Below, piece after piece: positions 46,931 to 58,067 of a stretch of DNA of 64,000 nt. Made by a program: the position numbers and the translations under genes. This DNA comes from Crocodylus rhombifer. Its lineage: Eukaryota; Chordata; Crocodylia; Crocodylidae. Position 1 is the stretch's first letter, and every line of letters starts with the position of its first letter. The notes beneath the pieces are model-generated. The model worked only from the letters and a program-made list of their open reading frames with translations, ran no database searches and had not been told where the DNA came from. The stretch is from the NCBI GenBank assembly GCA_038503035.1, contig JAVSML010021635.1, positions 1 through 64,000 on the forward strand, given 5' to 3'.

Positions 46931-49900
46931 TCCTTGCCCCATGAAGTCTTATGGCCTGAATTGTAAGAAGCTCCATTAGGATAGATCTAACCTGTACTAA
47001 TGGATGTTAGCTCCTAAACAGCTGCTTTACTGCCCCAGGATCATAAGGCCACATTGCAATTTTACTCTACTCCACTTTTCATCGCACTTAGGCTTGGCTC
47101 TGATACTCTTCGAGGGTATATATACACCGGAAGAGATGGGGGAAAATCATGAAGCAGCCCTTCCTCTCCTCCCCTCCGATCCACAGAGCCCCTTGTAAAG
47201 GTATTCCCTGCTTCAGAGGGATAACTTGGACCAGTCAACTGTCCTACTCCCTGTATGTGTGCACTTCTAACCCTAATGGAGGGTATGGTAAGGTAACTTA
47301 CAGGGAGCAAATGATCTGGCCTATCATTTATTGGATGAGCAGAGAGATCATGTTTTCCCAACTTAAAGGGAAACTACTGACCATATGTATAATAAAGTGA
47401 AGCTTCAAGGAAATATACTAAAACTTCATGGAAAGATAAAACAAAAATGCATTCCTAAAATAACAGAAACGTTTCCCTGATTATAAGTCACCAGATTTGC
47501 CCATCTGTGGAAACAATGAGTTGGAAGTTGACCACACTGAACATTTCAATAGGAGAAGTCAAACTTCAGTGAGTTAGTCTTCTATATTTTCCCAAAGCAT
47601 GTTCTCTGAATCAGTGATGGGTGAAGTCTATGATACACCTTACAAGCATTCTTTCAAAAAACAAGAGGTGTGCATGGAGGTCTGATGACTCAGATGATTC
47701 ATCTGTGGCTGTTGATAGCTTTAAATCATTTTGCTATCATAGATTAGGAAAGTGTCTAAAGTTTTCCCATCTTAAATTACATCTTGCAACCTACATGCAA
47801 AATGACTTGGAAAACAATTGAATTTCAAGTATACCGGTATTGTTGCAGCAGTGTAAAACTAAGATGCAAGGTTTAGAAGTTAGAGAGAAACAGTCCAGGG
47901 AGATCTATGATATAGATCTGCGCTTGGGGTGATTATAGATTTTTTTTCTATGGTAGTCCACCATTGCTAACCTCAATGCAGTTCTACTAGAGACAGTGAA
48001 ACCCACTAATCAGTGTATGCTGGCTATCTCCTGCTGAAACTAAACCTAAATGGAATGATACTGTTACCATCCTTAGCAAAAAAAGTATGGTCCTTTAGCT
48101 AGGGTTAAAAAAGCTTGTACCTTTGTCTGGAGGGCCTTGGTTCAATTTCTGGTATCAACCAAGGTAGTTTCCAATGCAATAGCAGGTGTGGGAGTCTTAC
48201 AGACAAATCCTATTCACTCTGTGTGCCTAAGTGGCATGTATGCAGCCAAATAATTACATTTGTTGGCACTGGAGACCAGTTGGAGGTTTAGTTCTGCTCA
48301 CATAAGCCTGCATATGACCACAGAGCATGCTCAATAGACTTGTACTCCAGCTGGGCAACCATATGTAACAAAATAGAATTGCTCAGGTATGCCATAACAT
48401 TTTGATCACCGAAAAATAACATCATGCGAGTGTTAGCTGGCGGGGGAGGAGGGGCCCTTCTACCCCATAGCCCCAATGCCTAGGAATTAGGGTACTTTCC
48501 TAGGGAGTAGGAGTCCCAGGTTCTAGGCTTCCAACACAGAAGTAGTTTAAACATGCATCCCCTCCTTCCCAGCAAAATACTCAAACCTGTGTGCCTTGAG
48601 GCATTCCCCAGGTCCCTCTCCAGCCTCCCTCTTGTAGCTGGCCCATTGGGCAGTCAAGAAAGGTACATGCTTGGGGTCATCCATCTGCCATGACAATCCA
48701 TGTGGGTTGTCATCCATCTACCCTAGGTAAGAATTTCCATGAAGACAAGGTACCACAGGCTTCAGGTCTTGGTGGGCTTGTACATGCCTCTGCCACTGCT
48801 TCTTCAGTGCCATCATTACCAGGCTGGCTAAATCAAAGCAGCTGTCACAACTCCAATCACTTTGAGTTACCCAGGGAAAAGGAGAAGCTCTAGGAGCAAA
48901 GTGAGGAAAAATCACAACAAATACAGGGTCTGCCAAGCTAACACTTCTGGAACACTAGCAGCAGAAAGGGGAGCTGAAGTGTGACATACCAGACAAAGAC
49001 CTGCAGCAGCAAAGTGATTAAAAACATGAGCCTTATGCCACCCGCTCCAGGAAACAGTTAGGTTTGGGTTTGAGTCCTATGCTGAAGTGAGGCTTAAGCA
49101 TTTAATATATCACCATAATGATAGGTCCACACAGAAAGTAAGAGCATACTTCTACTACCAGCTGGTTCAGTTGCTTTAGCTCAAATGGTAGTGCACATAA
49201 AGGTCTCAAGCTTTCTTTCTGCTCAGTTCCCATCACAAATATTAGCTTGCTGAAACTAGAGAAATAAAAAGGCTCCAAGTTTGAGTTTTTTTATTTGTTT
49301 TAGTTTTTCATGCCATAACACATAAACTAAGCTACTTAAGTTAGACAAATGTATCTTCAAGTACATTCTGAGTAATTGTATGTTTGTCAAATACTTCTGT
49401 GTGTTTAGAGCAAAAAAGCCTTTATTTCTCTAGGTGTTTCTCTGTATATAGCCCTAATTTATTGTCTTATAGTGGATTTGAAACTGTGAGAAAAAAAATT
49501 ACATTGACTTTACAGCTATAATTTATAAGGAACATAATGAGTCATTGTCACAGACTGTTTGCCTTTGTTCTCTTCTACTTCCTTCTTTCTAAAGGGAATT
49601 TTCTTAGAAAAAATATTCATTTTTATAGATAGCTTTTCTGGACTGATCTTATGATAAAATAGGAACTTTTGCTGGAAAATAATGTGAGTCAAAGCCAAGG
49701 GTATAGCAAAGAACAAATGCATAATTGATGTGGCCCTGCTGGTAAAACACTAAATAAGAGTTGTATAAAAGGACATTACACATTTCTTAAAATCACAACC
49801 ACCCACGCACACATACACCCATTGCCTAACAATAGCTCAATTCTTCTAGTAGTGAAAGTAGCAAAGTATAGCTCACAGAAATGTTTACACTTTGCAATGC

Positions 49901-51344
49901 TTGGAGGTTTGTCTATTAAATTTAACTTGAAGAATGATTCAACAAGTACATTTCTCTTGAAACAAAATCTCTTAAACATTTTTCTCTTAATAGTTTTTTA
50001 ACTTACTTTCCAAACATACAAATTATTGAGGGAAAATAGGATAGCTAGTATTACTTTAAACCCCTTTGAAAAACAAAGTCAAAACATAAGTAACTGGTAT
50101 CAAAATGGTCATAACCTGGTAATTATTTAGATCATTTAAAGCCTGTACAATGACATGTACTTGTAAATCCACACCCAGTACAATAAATATCTTGTTCTTT
50201 CGCAAAATACTTTTCCTGCTTTCTTTGCTTTCTTTGCCTTTAGAAGTTTTGGGAAAGAATACAGTGTGACAGCTAAGGTCAATTCTTCAAATCCTTTCTA
50301 AGCAAGTGCTAGGACTATCACCAATAAAGGCACTAAAATGCTAAAGACCCTGGTCTGCTTTTGTAGCTCAGCTGCTGAACTGGCACTGACAACCCTTAAA
50401 GTAAACTGCAAGATTACTTACATGTCGAAGCACGCCTAAGTCCTTAGCTGAACTATGGTCTTACTTGGTTTCCTGTATTTTATTGTGTTGACTGATAATA
50501 ATGCAGAAACAACTTAGGATAAATATATTAGCTCATCAGAAACCTTTGTGTGTCTGGAAGAAATAAAAAACATGCACAATGAAAGAAATGACAGGCGAGT
50601 GGGAACTACTTCTGACAATAAGGCCTGGTCTACATGAAGTTTTCATACAACTCTCACAGCTTTGGGAATAATTTTCTACTGGAAAAGGGGAAAAAAACCT
50701 GCAGTATAGTCCCTAACACAGATGTAGTCCTAATTACGCTGATATAAAGGCATATACAGTTACACTAATTCCTCATTCACTTATGGAAATTGCTATACAT
50801 ATATGAGTGTATTTATGAGGGAATCATGTCATTCATAGTAAGGGAAAGGAGAGTGTACTGCTTTAACTATACCCATCTTGTTAAAGCGGTGAAGCTTGGG
50901 TGTGTAGTTAAGACATCAGAAGGATCTGTTTTTGGTTCTGCTGAAACCAGCCATAAAACTCCCATCAACACTCATGATGCAGAATATGGTTTTAGTAGCA
51001 TCATCCTTCTTTACTGTAACAAAACTTGCAGTCTGGACAGCATGAGAGTAGCATTTTTTATCTTCACAGTCTGCGACAATCTCACACATAGAAAGTAAAA
51101 GCATCTTTAGCAGCTGTTAAAAATAGTAATGTGGCATCTATTTCTTTCTGGGAATGCCTGGTCATGCTTTTGATTCCAGCAGCACAGCTCTCTGTTTTTC
51201 TGAGAAAGGTGATGTCAGAAGGTTGCAAATAGTATGCATTGTCTACATACAATAAACATGTTCTGATTTTAAATATTTAGAGAAAAACTAGAGTTAAAAT
51301 GAAGATAACTTTCTGGGGTAAAGGGTTAGACTTGATCCAATGCC
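46931..51344. other. Unassigned stretch with a SINE-like fragment
   Basis: 48460-48660 has a tRNA-like arrangement ('TTTCCTAGGGAGTAGGAGTC' and 'CCAGGTTCTAGGCTTCC'). At 48670-48715 'GTCATCCATCT' occurs twice. At 50630 'GGCCTGGTCTACATG' is a typical start of a reptilian MITE with no clear right end. No gene seen. Confidence 0.3.
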
Positions 51345-51945
51345 ATGGAAGCATAGGCAGACCTAGGATTTTGAAAAGGGGTGCAGGAGATGGCACTGCA
51401 GCCACACATCCCCAGAGGCAGACATTACCATAGCTGCAGCTACTGAGGACTTTTTTGAGCACCCACCCCACTCTGGACACCCCTCCAGTGCTCAGTAGCA
51501 ACTCTCCTCCCCTTCTCCAGCAGGATTTGTCCCTGGCATGGCAAGCAGGCACCTGCCTGCTGCTGCCACTCTCCCTAGCTGACCGAGGGTAAGGAAGCCC
51601 CAGGGCTGTTCCTGCCCCATCCCAACTGGGGGCTTCAGTTAGTGGCTGTGGGCTCAACCTGGAAAGCTGTACTGGTGGGTGGGTCCCCACTTCCAGCAAA
51701 ACCCTAGTAGCTGCTACCCACAGCTGAAGCCTCCAGGATGGCAGGGGAAAACCAGGGGAATGTGGACCCACCAGCTGCCACTGAGCCGAGCACCCCATGC
51801 AGCCACTCCCAGCAGCCCCTGGATGGAGTGTGGCATGATTAGCTTGGGTCTTCCCTACCCCTGCCCAGTCAGGGACAATAGCCATGGGGTGCAGATTCTT
51901 AACAACACCTGCTTTACACCCCCTCCAGGCATCTATGGCCATCGC
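51345..51945. mobile_element. GC-rich MITE-like element
   Basis: The left 'GCATAGGCAGACCTAGGA' and complement of the right 'GCCATAGATGCCTGGAGG' are related inverted ends. The 5' part ('CCTAGGATTTTGAAAAGGGG') is typical of a reptilian hAT-like MITE. A 249-codon frame crosses it on the minus strand (51277-52026), but its composition (Trp, Gly, Ser, Pro, Cys-rich, no domain) and extension past the element ends argue against a gene. Confidence 0.45.
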
Positions 51946-53418
51946 AAATGAGCTACACTGTTGAAGAGAGGTCTGACCATGCTGCTGCACCATCCTCCCC
52001 CACCATCCCCGCAAATCCACTTCCACAGTGAAGTCAGCAAGAATCTTGTAATGGCAATCAAAGTGCTTTAGATCAGGCCCTTATATCCCAATCTAAGAAA
52101 GCACATAAATGCATAGTTGAAACTAAAACTAAAGCATGTGCTTAAAATGAACACATTCTTCTTAAAAGTGCTTTCCCACGTTGGGTCCTTACAGAACAAC
52201 TTGCGTTTGTGCAGAAAAGATACTACATTCTTCCCTAATTCCCAGGAATGGCTTAAGTGTATATACATATAATGCGATCATGGGTTTATGATTAGTTGAT
52301 GTTGACTATCTGAGTGAAGACAACAGTAGGATGAATCACAGCCACAACATAAGTTGCTCAAGGTCAGGCTTGTTTTATGTAGTTTTCTTCTTTCATGATA
52401 GAACTTTTGTTCAAGGACACTCGATAAAAATATGAAGAAACAGAAAACAGTGCTTATGCCTAATTTGTATAAATGCAGAAGCAAACTTTCTTTGGACAAA
52501 AGAACAGGCATGTTATTTACCTAGAGGAAATTTCACCTTTTTTCTGTATAATGCCAGGCACCTGTCAAGAGTGTACAACTTTCTCAGGTGAAAAAGGAAA
52601 GAGCTCTTTTTTTCAATTTCAGACATAACATAAATGACACATCAAGTGCACACTTTATGACTTCCATGTCATATTGTATAGAACTGAAATATACTGAACA
52701 GAAGAAAAGGAAGAATATATTGTTGTAGGCATGATTCAGAGATTACCATCATAGTGTAATTCAGGAGTACAGCTATGAAAATCAGTATACTACAGTATCA
52801 ATGCAATGTAAATAAATCCAGAATCAAGCCTCATTCAGTACATAGGTACTGCAGGTTCGTGCAATTAAAAAAAATGTGGAATGGGAGTGTACACTTAAAA
52901 ATAAAACATTGCAAGTGGAAATACCATCTTCATTTTTAAGAATTGAAGGGGTTAAAAGCAAGGGATTTCATAGAAAGGGACATATACATAACAGTAGTGA
53001 TATGTACTAAAGTTAATATTATATCAGCATAACTTCAGAGTGCAATGTAAGATCCACATCAGCCCCAACAAGCCTAGAAGAAAACATCCTTAGATGGCTA
53101 TATCATGATTTCCTTAAAAGAAAATGTGTCCATAATCATTTGCATAAAGGCACAGATGCCCTTTAGTTAAACTAGAACTACATCAGCTGACACCAGTGAG
53201 GATATATGACAAGAAACCAAGGTTTCCTGTCACCTCAAAGCACTGACCTCCAGCATTTAAGGAACTAATAACTCTTTAATTTGGGGAGTTATTTTTCTCA
53301 TGGAAGCCATGGCAGCTGGTTACCTGTTTAATGTACACAAATTAATTTGTAACAGCAAATGGGATTAACATGCTAAAAGATGAATTAGTGATAAAATATT
53401 TGTAAACAGTAACATAAT
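51946..53418. other. Unassigned AT-rich sequence
   Basis: No recognised features. Confidence 0.3.
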
Positions 53419-53681
53419 GGGAACATCTACATGTGCCACTATGGCGACTTAGTACTTCCTTCCAAAAGGAAATACTAAATCATAGTGCAGTAACAGCCCA
53501 TACTGCACCATACATGTGGCACACAGTTATTTTTAGCAGCTACTTTGCTGTAGCAGCACACCATACCAGGAGATCATGTCACTGTGGCGAAGAAGCTACT
53601 GGTCATGTGTAGATGTCCGCAGACACCACACTGCTGTAGCACATTGCTATGATGACATAGCATCATGTATAGACACGCCTA
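53419..53681. mobile_element. Foldback MITE (GTCTACA-type ends)
   Basis: Left 'GGGAACATCTACATGTGCCA' and complement of right 'GGCGTGTCTATACATGATGC' are inverted ends of the same style as the Chompy-like MITEs. An internal 'CATGTGTAGATGTCCGC' near 53613 looks like a further end, suggesting two nested or tandem units. Confidence 0.5.
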
Positions 53682-53724
53682 ACAGCATACTGTTGATAAG
53701 GAGCTGCACTGGGAGTAAAAAGAC

Positions 53725-54372
53725 CTAGGACCTTTGTACACACCACAAAATTGGCCTTTAAAGTGGCTTAAATGTCCTTTTACAACACTTAATGGTGTTG
53801 CTGTTTACACTGTCGGTGGTGTATTGTGCATTAAATGACTTTGGGACGTAGCAAAATAAAACATGTCCAAGGTGTTTTAGTTTGCTACCTTAGTAGCCAG
53901 GGAGGGAAGCACCAGTCCCTGTGCAGCTCAGTGGCTGTGCAGGCAGCCCATGGATTCACCCCAATGGCAGCCTGTGCAGGCAGGCTCCACTGAAGGAAAA
54001 AAAAAAGCTGATTTTTTTTTTTCTGTCTTCCTGGAGCCTGCCTTCCTGAGCTGCATAGGGGCCCGGTGCTTCCCTCCACAGCTGTGGTGCCCCCTGGGAC
54101 CTTCCAGACCAGATGCCTGTGGGCATGTGCTGCCTAGGGGCCACCACCATGGAAGAAAGCATCAGCCACCCTTCTCCTACCCACACAACTCAAGGAACAC
54201 TCGGCCTGCTGGCAGCTGGCCATATTCCCCTGCCACCGGAGAGACAGGTAAGGCTCAGGTGCCACTGGGGTTTACTTCAGTTTAAATTGAAGCAGATTTT
54301 TAAAAACCCACCATTTCAATTTAGGAAGAATTAACCCAAAGTAAACCCCTGTGGCATGTACAAGCAGCCCTG
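53725..54372. mobile_element. Large foldback element with A10/T10 hairpin centre
   Basis: The ends 'CTTTGTACACACCAC' (left) and 'GCTTGTACATGCCAC' (complement of right) are inverted repeats. The centre is a strong palindrome: 'AGGCAGGCTCCA', 'GAAGG' and ten A on the left, GCTGA, then ten T, 'CTTCCTGGAGCCTGCCT' on the right. Outer arms 'GGGAAGCACCAGTCCCTGTG' and its complement at about 54060 continue the pairing. About 42 extra bases in the left arm are unpaired. Non-coding. Confidence 0.6.
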
Positions 54373-56365
54373 GACTCTATTTTCAGCTCCATCACTGACC
54401 AATCCAGTGGTGCCCAACAAGTCACTCCACTTTTTAGTACCTATCTTTCCCCTCTCACCACTTTTCTGTCTTTTTTCTAAGCTCTTTGAGGCAGGGACCA
54501 ACAGGAGTGAATCTAACTCTAGGTTCTGCCCATTGAGTGCTGAAGATGTTATTCTTTGTGCTTCACAACTCCAGCAATGTGTAGACATAAAAGAGACATT
54601 GAGCATGTCATGATTATACATGGTTGTCAGGTACAAACATCATCAGAAAGTGCTTTGTCTTTTCCCTATAGACAACAATTCTGAATATGGAAGTCAAAAT
54701 GAACAGAGTTCTTACGCTGTCCCTGGAAATGGGAGGAGCAAGGTGACAGTGTACACTGCCTGAGGTCACCTCAGATGACTGTTTTTCACTTGAGATGTAA
54801 GGAAGTTTGTGTACTGGGGCATGAACCTACCATGGACTCTGATAGTCACAGGAACTGTCATACTGGGACCTGAACTTAAAAAGTTTCTCAAATCCAGGAA
54901 GGAATTTCAGGTTACAATTAGACAGAGGACAAATACCAGAAGAGCAAACAGTTAGGGGCAGGAGTGTAAATGTATGGTGTGCAGGCTGGATGTAGGCCTC
55001 AGAGCTGTGTCATCTGGCCAACAGGGTTCCTAGAGGGGCTAGGAGTTCAAAGGTGGGGCATGTGGAGATAAGCCCGCCACTGAAATATGTGGCATGGAGG
55101 CCTGCTGGGCACACATGTTGGTGGTGGGTGGTAAGCAATGGCTGCATTAACCCCTGCAGTTCACTGACACCACTTGCCCCACCATTGTTCAACCTGCCAC
55201 CAAAGGTTGGTCCAGATCCAACCAGCAAAGAACCCCATAGTCTGGGTCCAGCCTAAGGGAACCAGCTTCAGGTCTCTGATTCAAGTCAGGAACTTGTATC
55301 TGGGTCTCCGCCATCCCAGTTGAGTGCTCTCTCATCCTCTTTTTTTTAATATTTCAAAAGGTTTTTGTTTAATTCCAATATAGAACTAGAAAGCTGTCAA
55401 AAGCTGAGAATGTTTCTCAGAAAGGGAAAGCCATTTCCTGCCCAGCTCTAATAATATCTAATAAAACTGATTCTTATCTCACTTGCAAAAATGGTCTTAC
55501 GTTGCTGTAACCACAAATAACTTCTGCAGAATTATTCCTGTTTTCTGCCATTACAGATGCTCTCAGGGGCAGGCCTTTTCAATGAATGACATATAGTTTA
55601 CCATTAGGATAAGCTAGATGGCCTTTTCTAGTGTCACTCATCTAGAATTGTCTAGCTCCATCTCTGCTCAACATGTTTATTGTCCAAATTTCATCATGGA
55701 TCCCTTCAATCTGCATTTTTTTTATCTAGCTAGAGGATCAATCCTGTAAGGTAGTAAGAATTTAGCCTTCAGTCCAGGAAACCACCAAGACATAAATAAG
55801 TTGAGCTTCTTGTGTGCTTAATCATTTGCTTAAGTGTTTGCATGAGACAAATCAGAATGAGTACAGGCAATGGAGAAGTTAAAAGTTGATGAACTCACAC
55901 TGGACATATCTACACATTCAATGAATGTGACTGAATAAACACCAGTGCAATTTGAGCCAAAGTAAACTAATCCCAACATCACCTTCTACACATGCATTTA
56001 AGCACTGTAATTTATTCCACTGTCAGATAGTATCTATGTCTAATAGAATCATCCAATGGTGCTGTAAATTAGTCTACACCAACCCAATTCCTACACGCTG
56101 TTGTGGTACCATGCAGCATGGCCACAGCCCATGCCTACCTGACATCTTACTCACATATGCCTTCAGAGCACCAGACAGCACCACCACCCCCACTCTCTGC
56201 AACTCCTCTCTTGCCCACCACAGCCTAATGGTCTTTAACTTTTAGGAGCTGGATGGGTGGGATGGCGGTGATCCTGGCAGGTCCTTTCTGAGGGGTCTCT
56301 TCATGGGGCTCATACCACATCCTGGATGATACCCGTCAGGGTCTGATTTGGGTCCCCAAGATCAT
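54373..56365. other. Unassigned sequence flanking the CR1
   Basis: 54965-55260 is GC-richer and resembles the interior of a hAT-type MITE ('GCAGGCTGGATGTAGGCC', 'GTCCAGATCCAACCAGC'). 55900-55980 has a 'GACATATCTACACATTCA' motif, a probable MITE fragment. No gene seen. Confidence 0.3.
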
Positions 56366-56370
56366 TCTTT

Positions 56371-56404
56371 TATGTACTTATGTACTTTATGTACTTTTAT
56401 GTAC
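56371..56404. repeat. Four TATGTAC copies with growing spacers
   Basis: TATGTAC occurs at 56371, 56379, 56388 and 56398, separated by one, two and three T bases. It sits immediately upstream of the CR1 5' end. Confidence 0.8.
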
Positions 56405-56415
56405 TCTTTAATAAA

Positions 56416-56436
56416 CTCAGGCCCCCCTGGCCTGAG
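56416..56436. repeat. Perfect 8-bp hairpin at the CR1 5' edge
   Basis: CTCAGGCC (56416-56423) and GGCCTGAG (56429-56436) pair around CCCCT. It lies where composition switches from AT-rich host DNA to the GC-rich CR1 5' region, so it may mark the element start. Confidence 0.5.
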
Positions 56437-57007
56437 AAACCAGCCTTCCCTGACGGCAGGCCCACTGCGTATGCACGCAGTTTAAAAGGGCCGCCAAACA
56501 GGGAAAAAAAGCTCAGTTAGGCTCCGGAGCGGTAAGAGACATGTGGATGAAGCCCGCTGCGCCCCCACTCCCCCCGAAACCTCCCAGACACCCCCTCAGC
56601 AGCCGCAGAGCCCCCTGCCAACTCCCAGCACAGCCGGAGGTAAGTGGGCTCGTGGTGGGAAGGAGTTAACTCCCTCCTCCCTGGGAGGAGACTGCTGCCT
56701 GGAGCCGGGCCAGGTCAAGCCCCCGCCCAGGCCCCTACTTGTCCCAGCCCCCCAGGGAGCCACGCGACTGGAGCCGCGTGAACAGGCTGCGTAAACAGGC
56801 GCTCGAGTTAGCGTGGAGTTCACACAGGAGAGGGCGTGGGAGGACACGAGACCCTGCCTGCGAACCCCCCAGAGTAGTCAGCCCCAGCCGTAGCCAGCCT
56901 ACCAGAGGCACGACACGGATGGGCATGCGTCGCACCCCGAGGGTCCCCTTGGGCTCTGCAGCCCCCCCCCCTCAGGCACCTCAGAGACGGCCACCCAGAC
57001 GGAGCCC

Positions 57008-58000
57008 ATGCTTCCCGGCTCCATGCAGACGGAGCCCCTGGCTCTTGGCTGCGGTGGCTGCCTGTCCCTTTTTCAGGCTCTGGGGCCCGGGAGCATGGCC
57101 ACCTCCCCTTCCGGGGTCTGCTCCCTACTGGGGTCTCTGGCGCGCCAGCTGGAGGAGCTCCAGGCCACAGTCCAGAGACTGCATGCCTTCACGGACTGCG
57201 AGCAGGAGATAGACTCCTACTGCCAGGCCCTTCTCCCCCGGGAGCCGCAGGGTAGAGCACCGTCTCCCTCCAGGACTAAGGAGGACTCTGGGACCTCCTG
57301 CTCTGCCCAGTCAGGGGCATGGACCAAGGTGGTCAAGGGCCCTAAGGCCCGCCGCACCAAGGCCCCTCCCTCACCGGAGCTTAGCAACAGGTTCGCACCT
57401 CTTGCAGCCCCAGCAGAGCCTGCTCAGTTGCCAGCTCCTGCAGGCAACCCAGGCTCAACCACAGCTACTGGCCCCGCTTTCCCCAAGTCAAAGCGAAAGG
57501 TGTTTGTTGTGGGAGACTCCATCCTGCGGGGGACTGAGGGGGCAATCTGCTGCCCTGACCCCTTAGCCCAGGAAGTCTGCTGCTTCCCGGGGGCCCGCAT
57601 CCAAGACATTGCAGAGAGGATCCCAGAGCTCCTCCGGCCCACAGACCACTACCCCATGCTCCTTATTCATGTGGGCACCAATGACACGGCTTGGAGCACC
57701 CCCAGCCAGGTCATGAGGTGCTACAGGGATTTGCTTAGGGGTCTGGGAGCTCAGGTGGTGTTTTCATCGATCCTCCCAGTCTCGGGCTATGGGCTGAGGA
57801 GGGAGAGGAGGATCCACGCAGTGAACCAAAGACTGCAGAGCTGGTGTCATCGGGAAGGCTTTGGCTTCCATGACCACAGCCCGCTCTTTGGAGAGAGAGG
57901 CAGCGAGCTGCTGGGAAGAGATGGCCTCCACCTCTCCCCCCTGGGGAGGAGGCTCTTCTCAGCCAGGCTGGCTGACCTGCTCCACCGGGCTTTAAACTAA
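57008..58000 (+). CDS. CR1 ORF1 protein with SGNH hydrolase (esterase) domain
   Basis: Intact 330-aa frame. ATG at 57008 is the first in-frame ATG after a stop at 56891. Residues 1-80 carry a short hydrophobic/Cys-containing stretch and a helical segment (about 43-75, LARQLEELQATVQRLHA, then DCEQEIDSYCQALL) of the kind preceding the esterase in CR1 ORF1. Residues 80-160 are a Pro/Ser/Lys-rich linker. Residues 163-330 form the SGNH domain with all four blocks visible: VVGDSILRG (Ser171), CFPGARIQD (Gly195), HVGTNDT (Asn225) and DGLHLS (Asp305, His308). In the family, ORF1 proteins bind the element RNA; the esterase may act on lipid or acetyl esters, but its role is not settled. The last sense codons are TTA AAC before TAA, forming the slippery site. 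The 10-base C run at 56962-56971, upstream of the start, could hide a frameshift from a longer amino end. Confidence 0.9.
   Translation: MLPGSMQTEPLALGCGGCLSLFQALGPGSMATSPSGVCSLLGSLARQLEELQATVQRLHAFTDCEQEIDSYCQALLPREPQGRAPSPSRTKEDSGTSCSAQSGAWTKVVKGPKARRTKAPPSPELSNRFAPLAAPAEPAQLPAPAGNPGSTTATGPAFPKSKRKVFVVGDSILRGTEGAICCPDPLAQEVCCFPGARIQDIAERIPELLRPTDHYPMLLIHVGTNDTAWSTPSQVMRCYRDLLRGLGAQVVFSSILPVSGYGLRRERRIHAVNQRLQSWCHREGFGFHDHSPLFGERGSELLGRDGLHLSPLGRRLFSARLADLLHRALN
57991..57997 (+). promoter_or_regulatory. Candidate -1 ribosomal frameshift heptamer T TTA AAC
   Basis: In the ORF1 frame the last codons read GCT TTA AAC TAA, which gives X-XXY-YYZ phasing of UUUAAAC, one of the most efficient known eukaryotic -1 slippery heptamers. 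Shifting back one base puts ribosomes on TTT AAA and then CTA AGC, the ORF2 frame. That frame is open from 57976 (after a TGA at 57973-57975) to 60132, so the two frames overlap for only 25 bases and the heptamer lies inside the overlap. The expected product is an ORF1-linker-ORF2 fusion. Function is inferred from architecture and not tested. Confidence 0.65.
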
Positions 58001-58002
58001 GC

Positions 58003-58067
58003 CTGCTGGGGGATGGGGGGAATACTGCCACTGCTGGCCTGCTGAGCAACCCTTGCAAAGCCAGCAG
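58003..58067 (+). promoter_or_regulatory. Candidate frameshift-stimulating RNA structure
   Basis: CTGCTGG (58003-58009) starts 5 bases after the heptamer and can pair with CCAGCAG (58061-58067), 7 bp. Alternatively CTGCTGGC (58031-58038) pairs perfectly with GCCAGCAG (58060-58067), 8 bp, enclosing a small GCAA/TTGC stem (58046-58049 with 58053-58056). Two G runs (58008-58012 and 58015-58020) lie in between. Spacing of 5-9 bases is typical for stimulators. The fold was found by eye only. Confidence 0.4.

Noticed and set aside
46579..46944. 121-codon + frame
   Set aside because: Falls on the pyrimidine-rich tract, which lacks stop codons by composition.
51277..52026. 249-codon minus-strand frame
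   Set aside because: It overlaps a GC-rich MITE-like element and runs past both ends. No domain, no family resemblance, low-complexity composition.
56739..57212. 157-codon + frame upstream of and overlapping ORF1
   Set aside because: Arg/Pro-rich out-of-frame reading of the GC-rich CR1 leader; no family motif. It could become relevant only if the C run at 56962-56971 hides a frameshift.
58013..58045. ATG just after the ORF1 stop as the ORF2 start
   Set aside because: It is in the ORF1 phase and stops after 10 codons, so it does not lead into ORF2.
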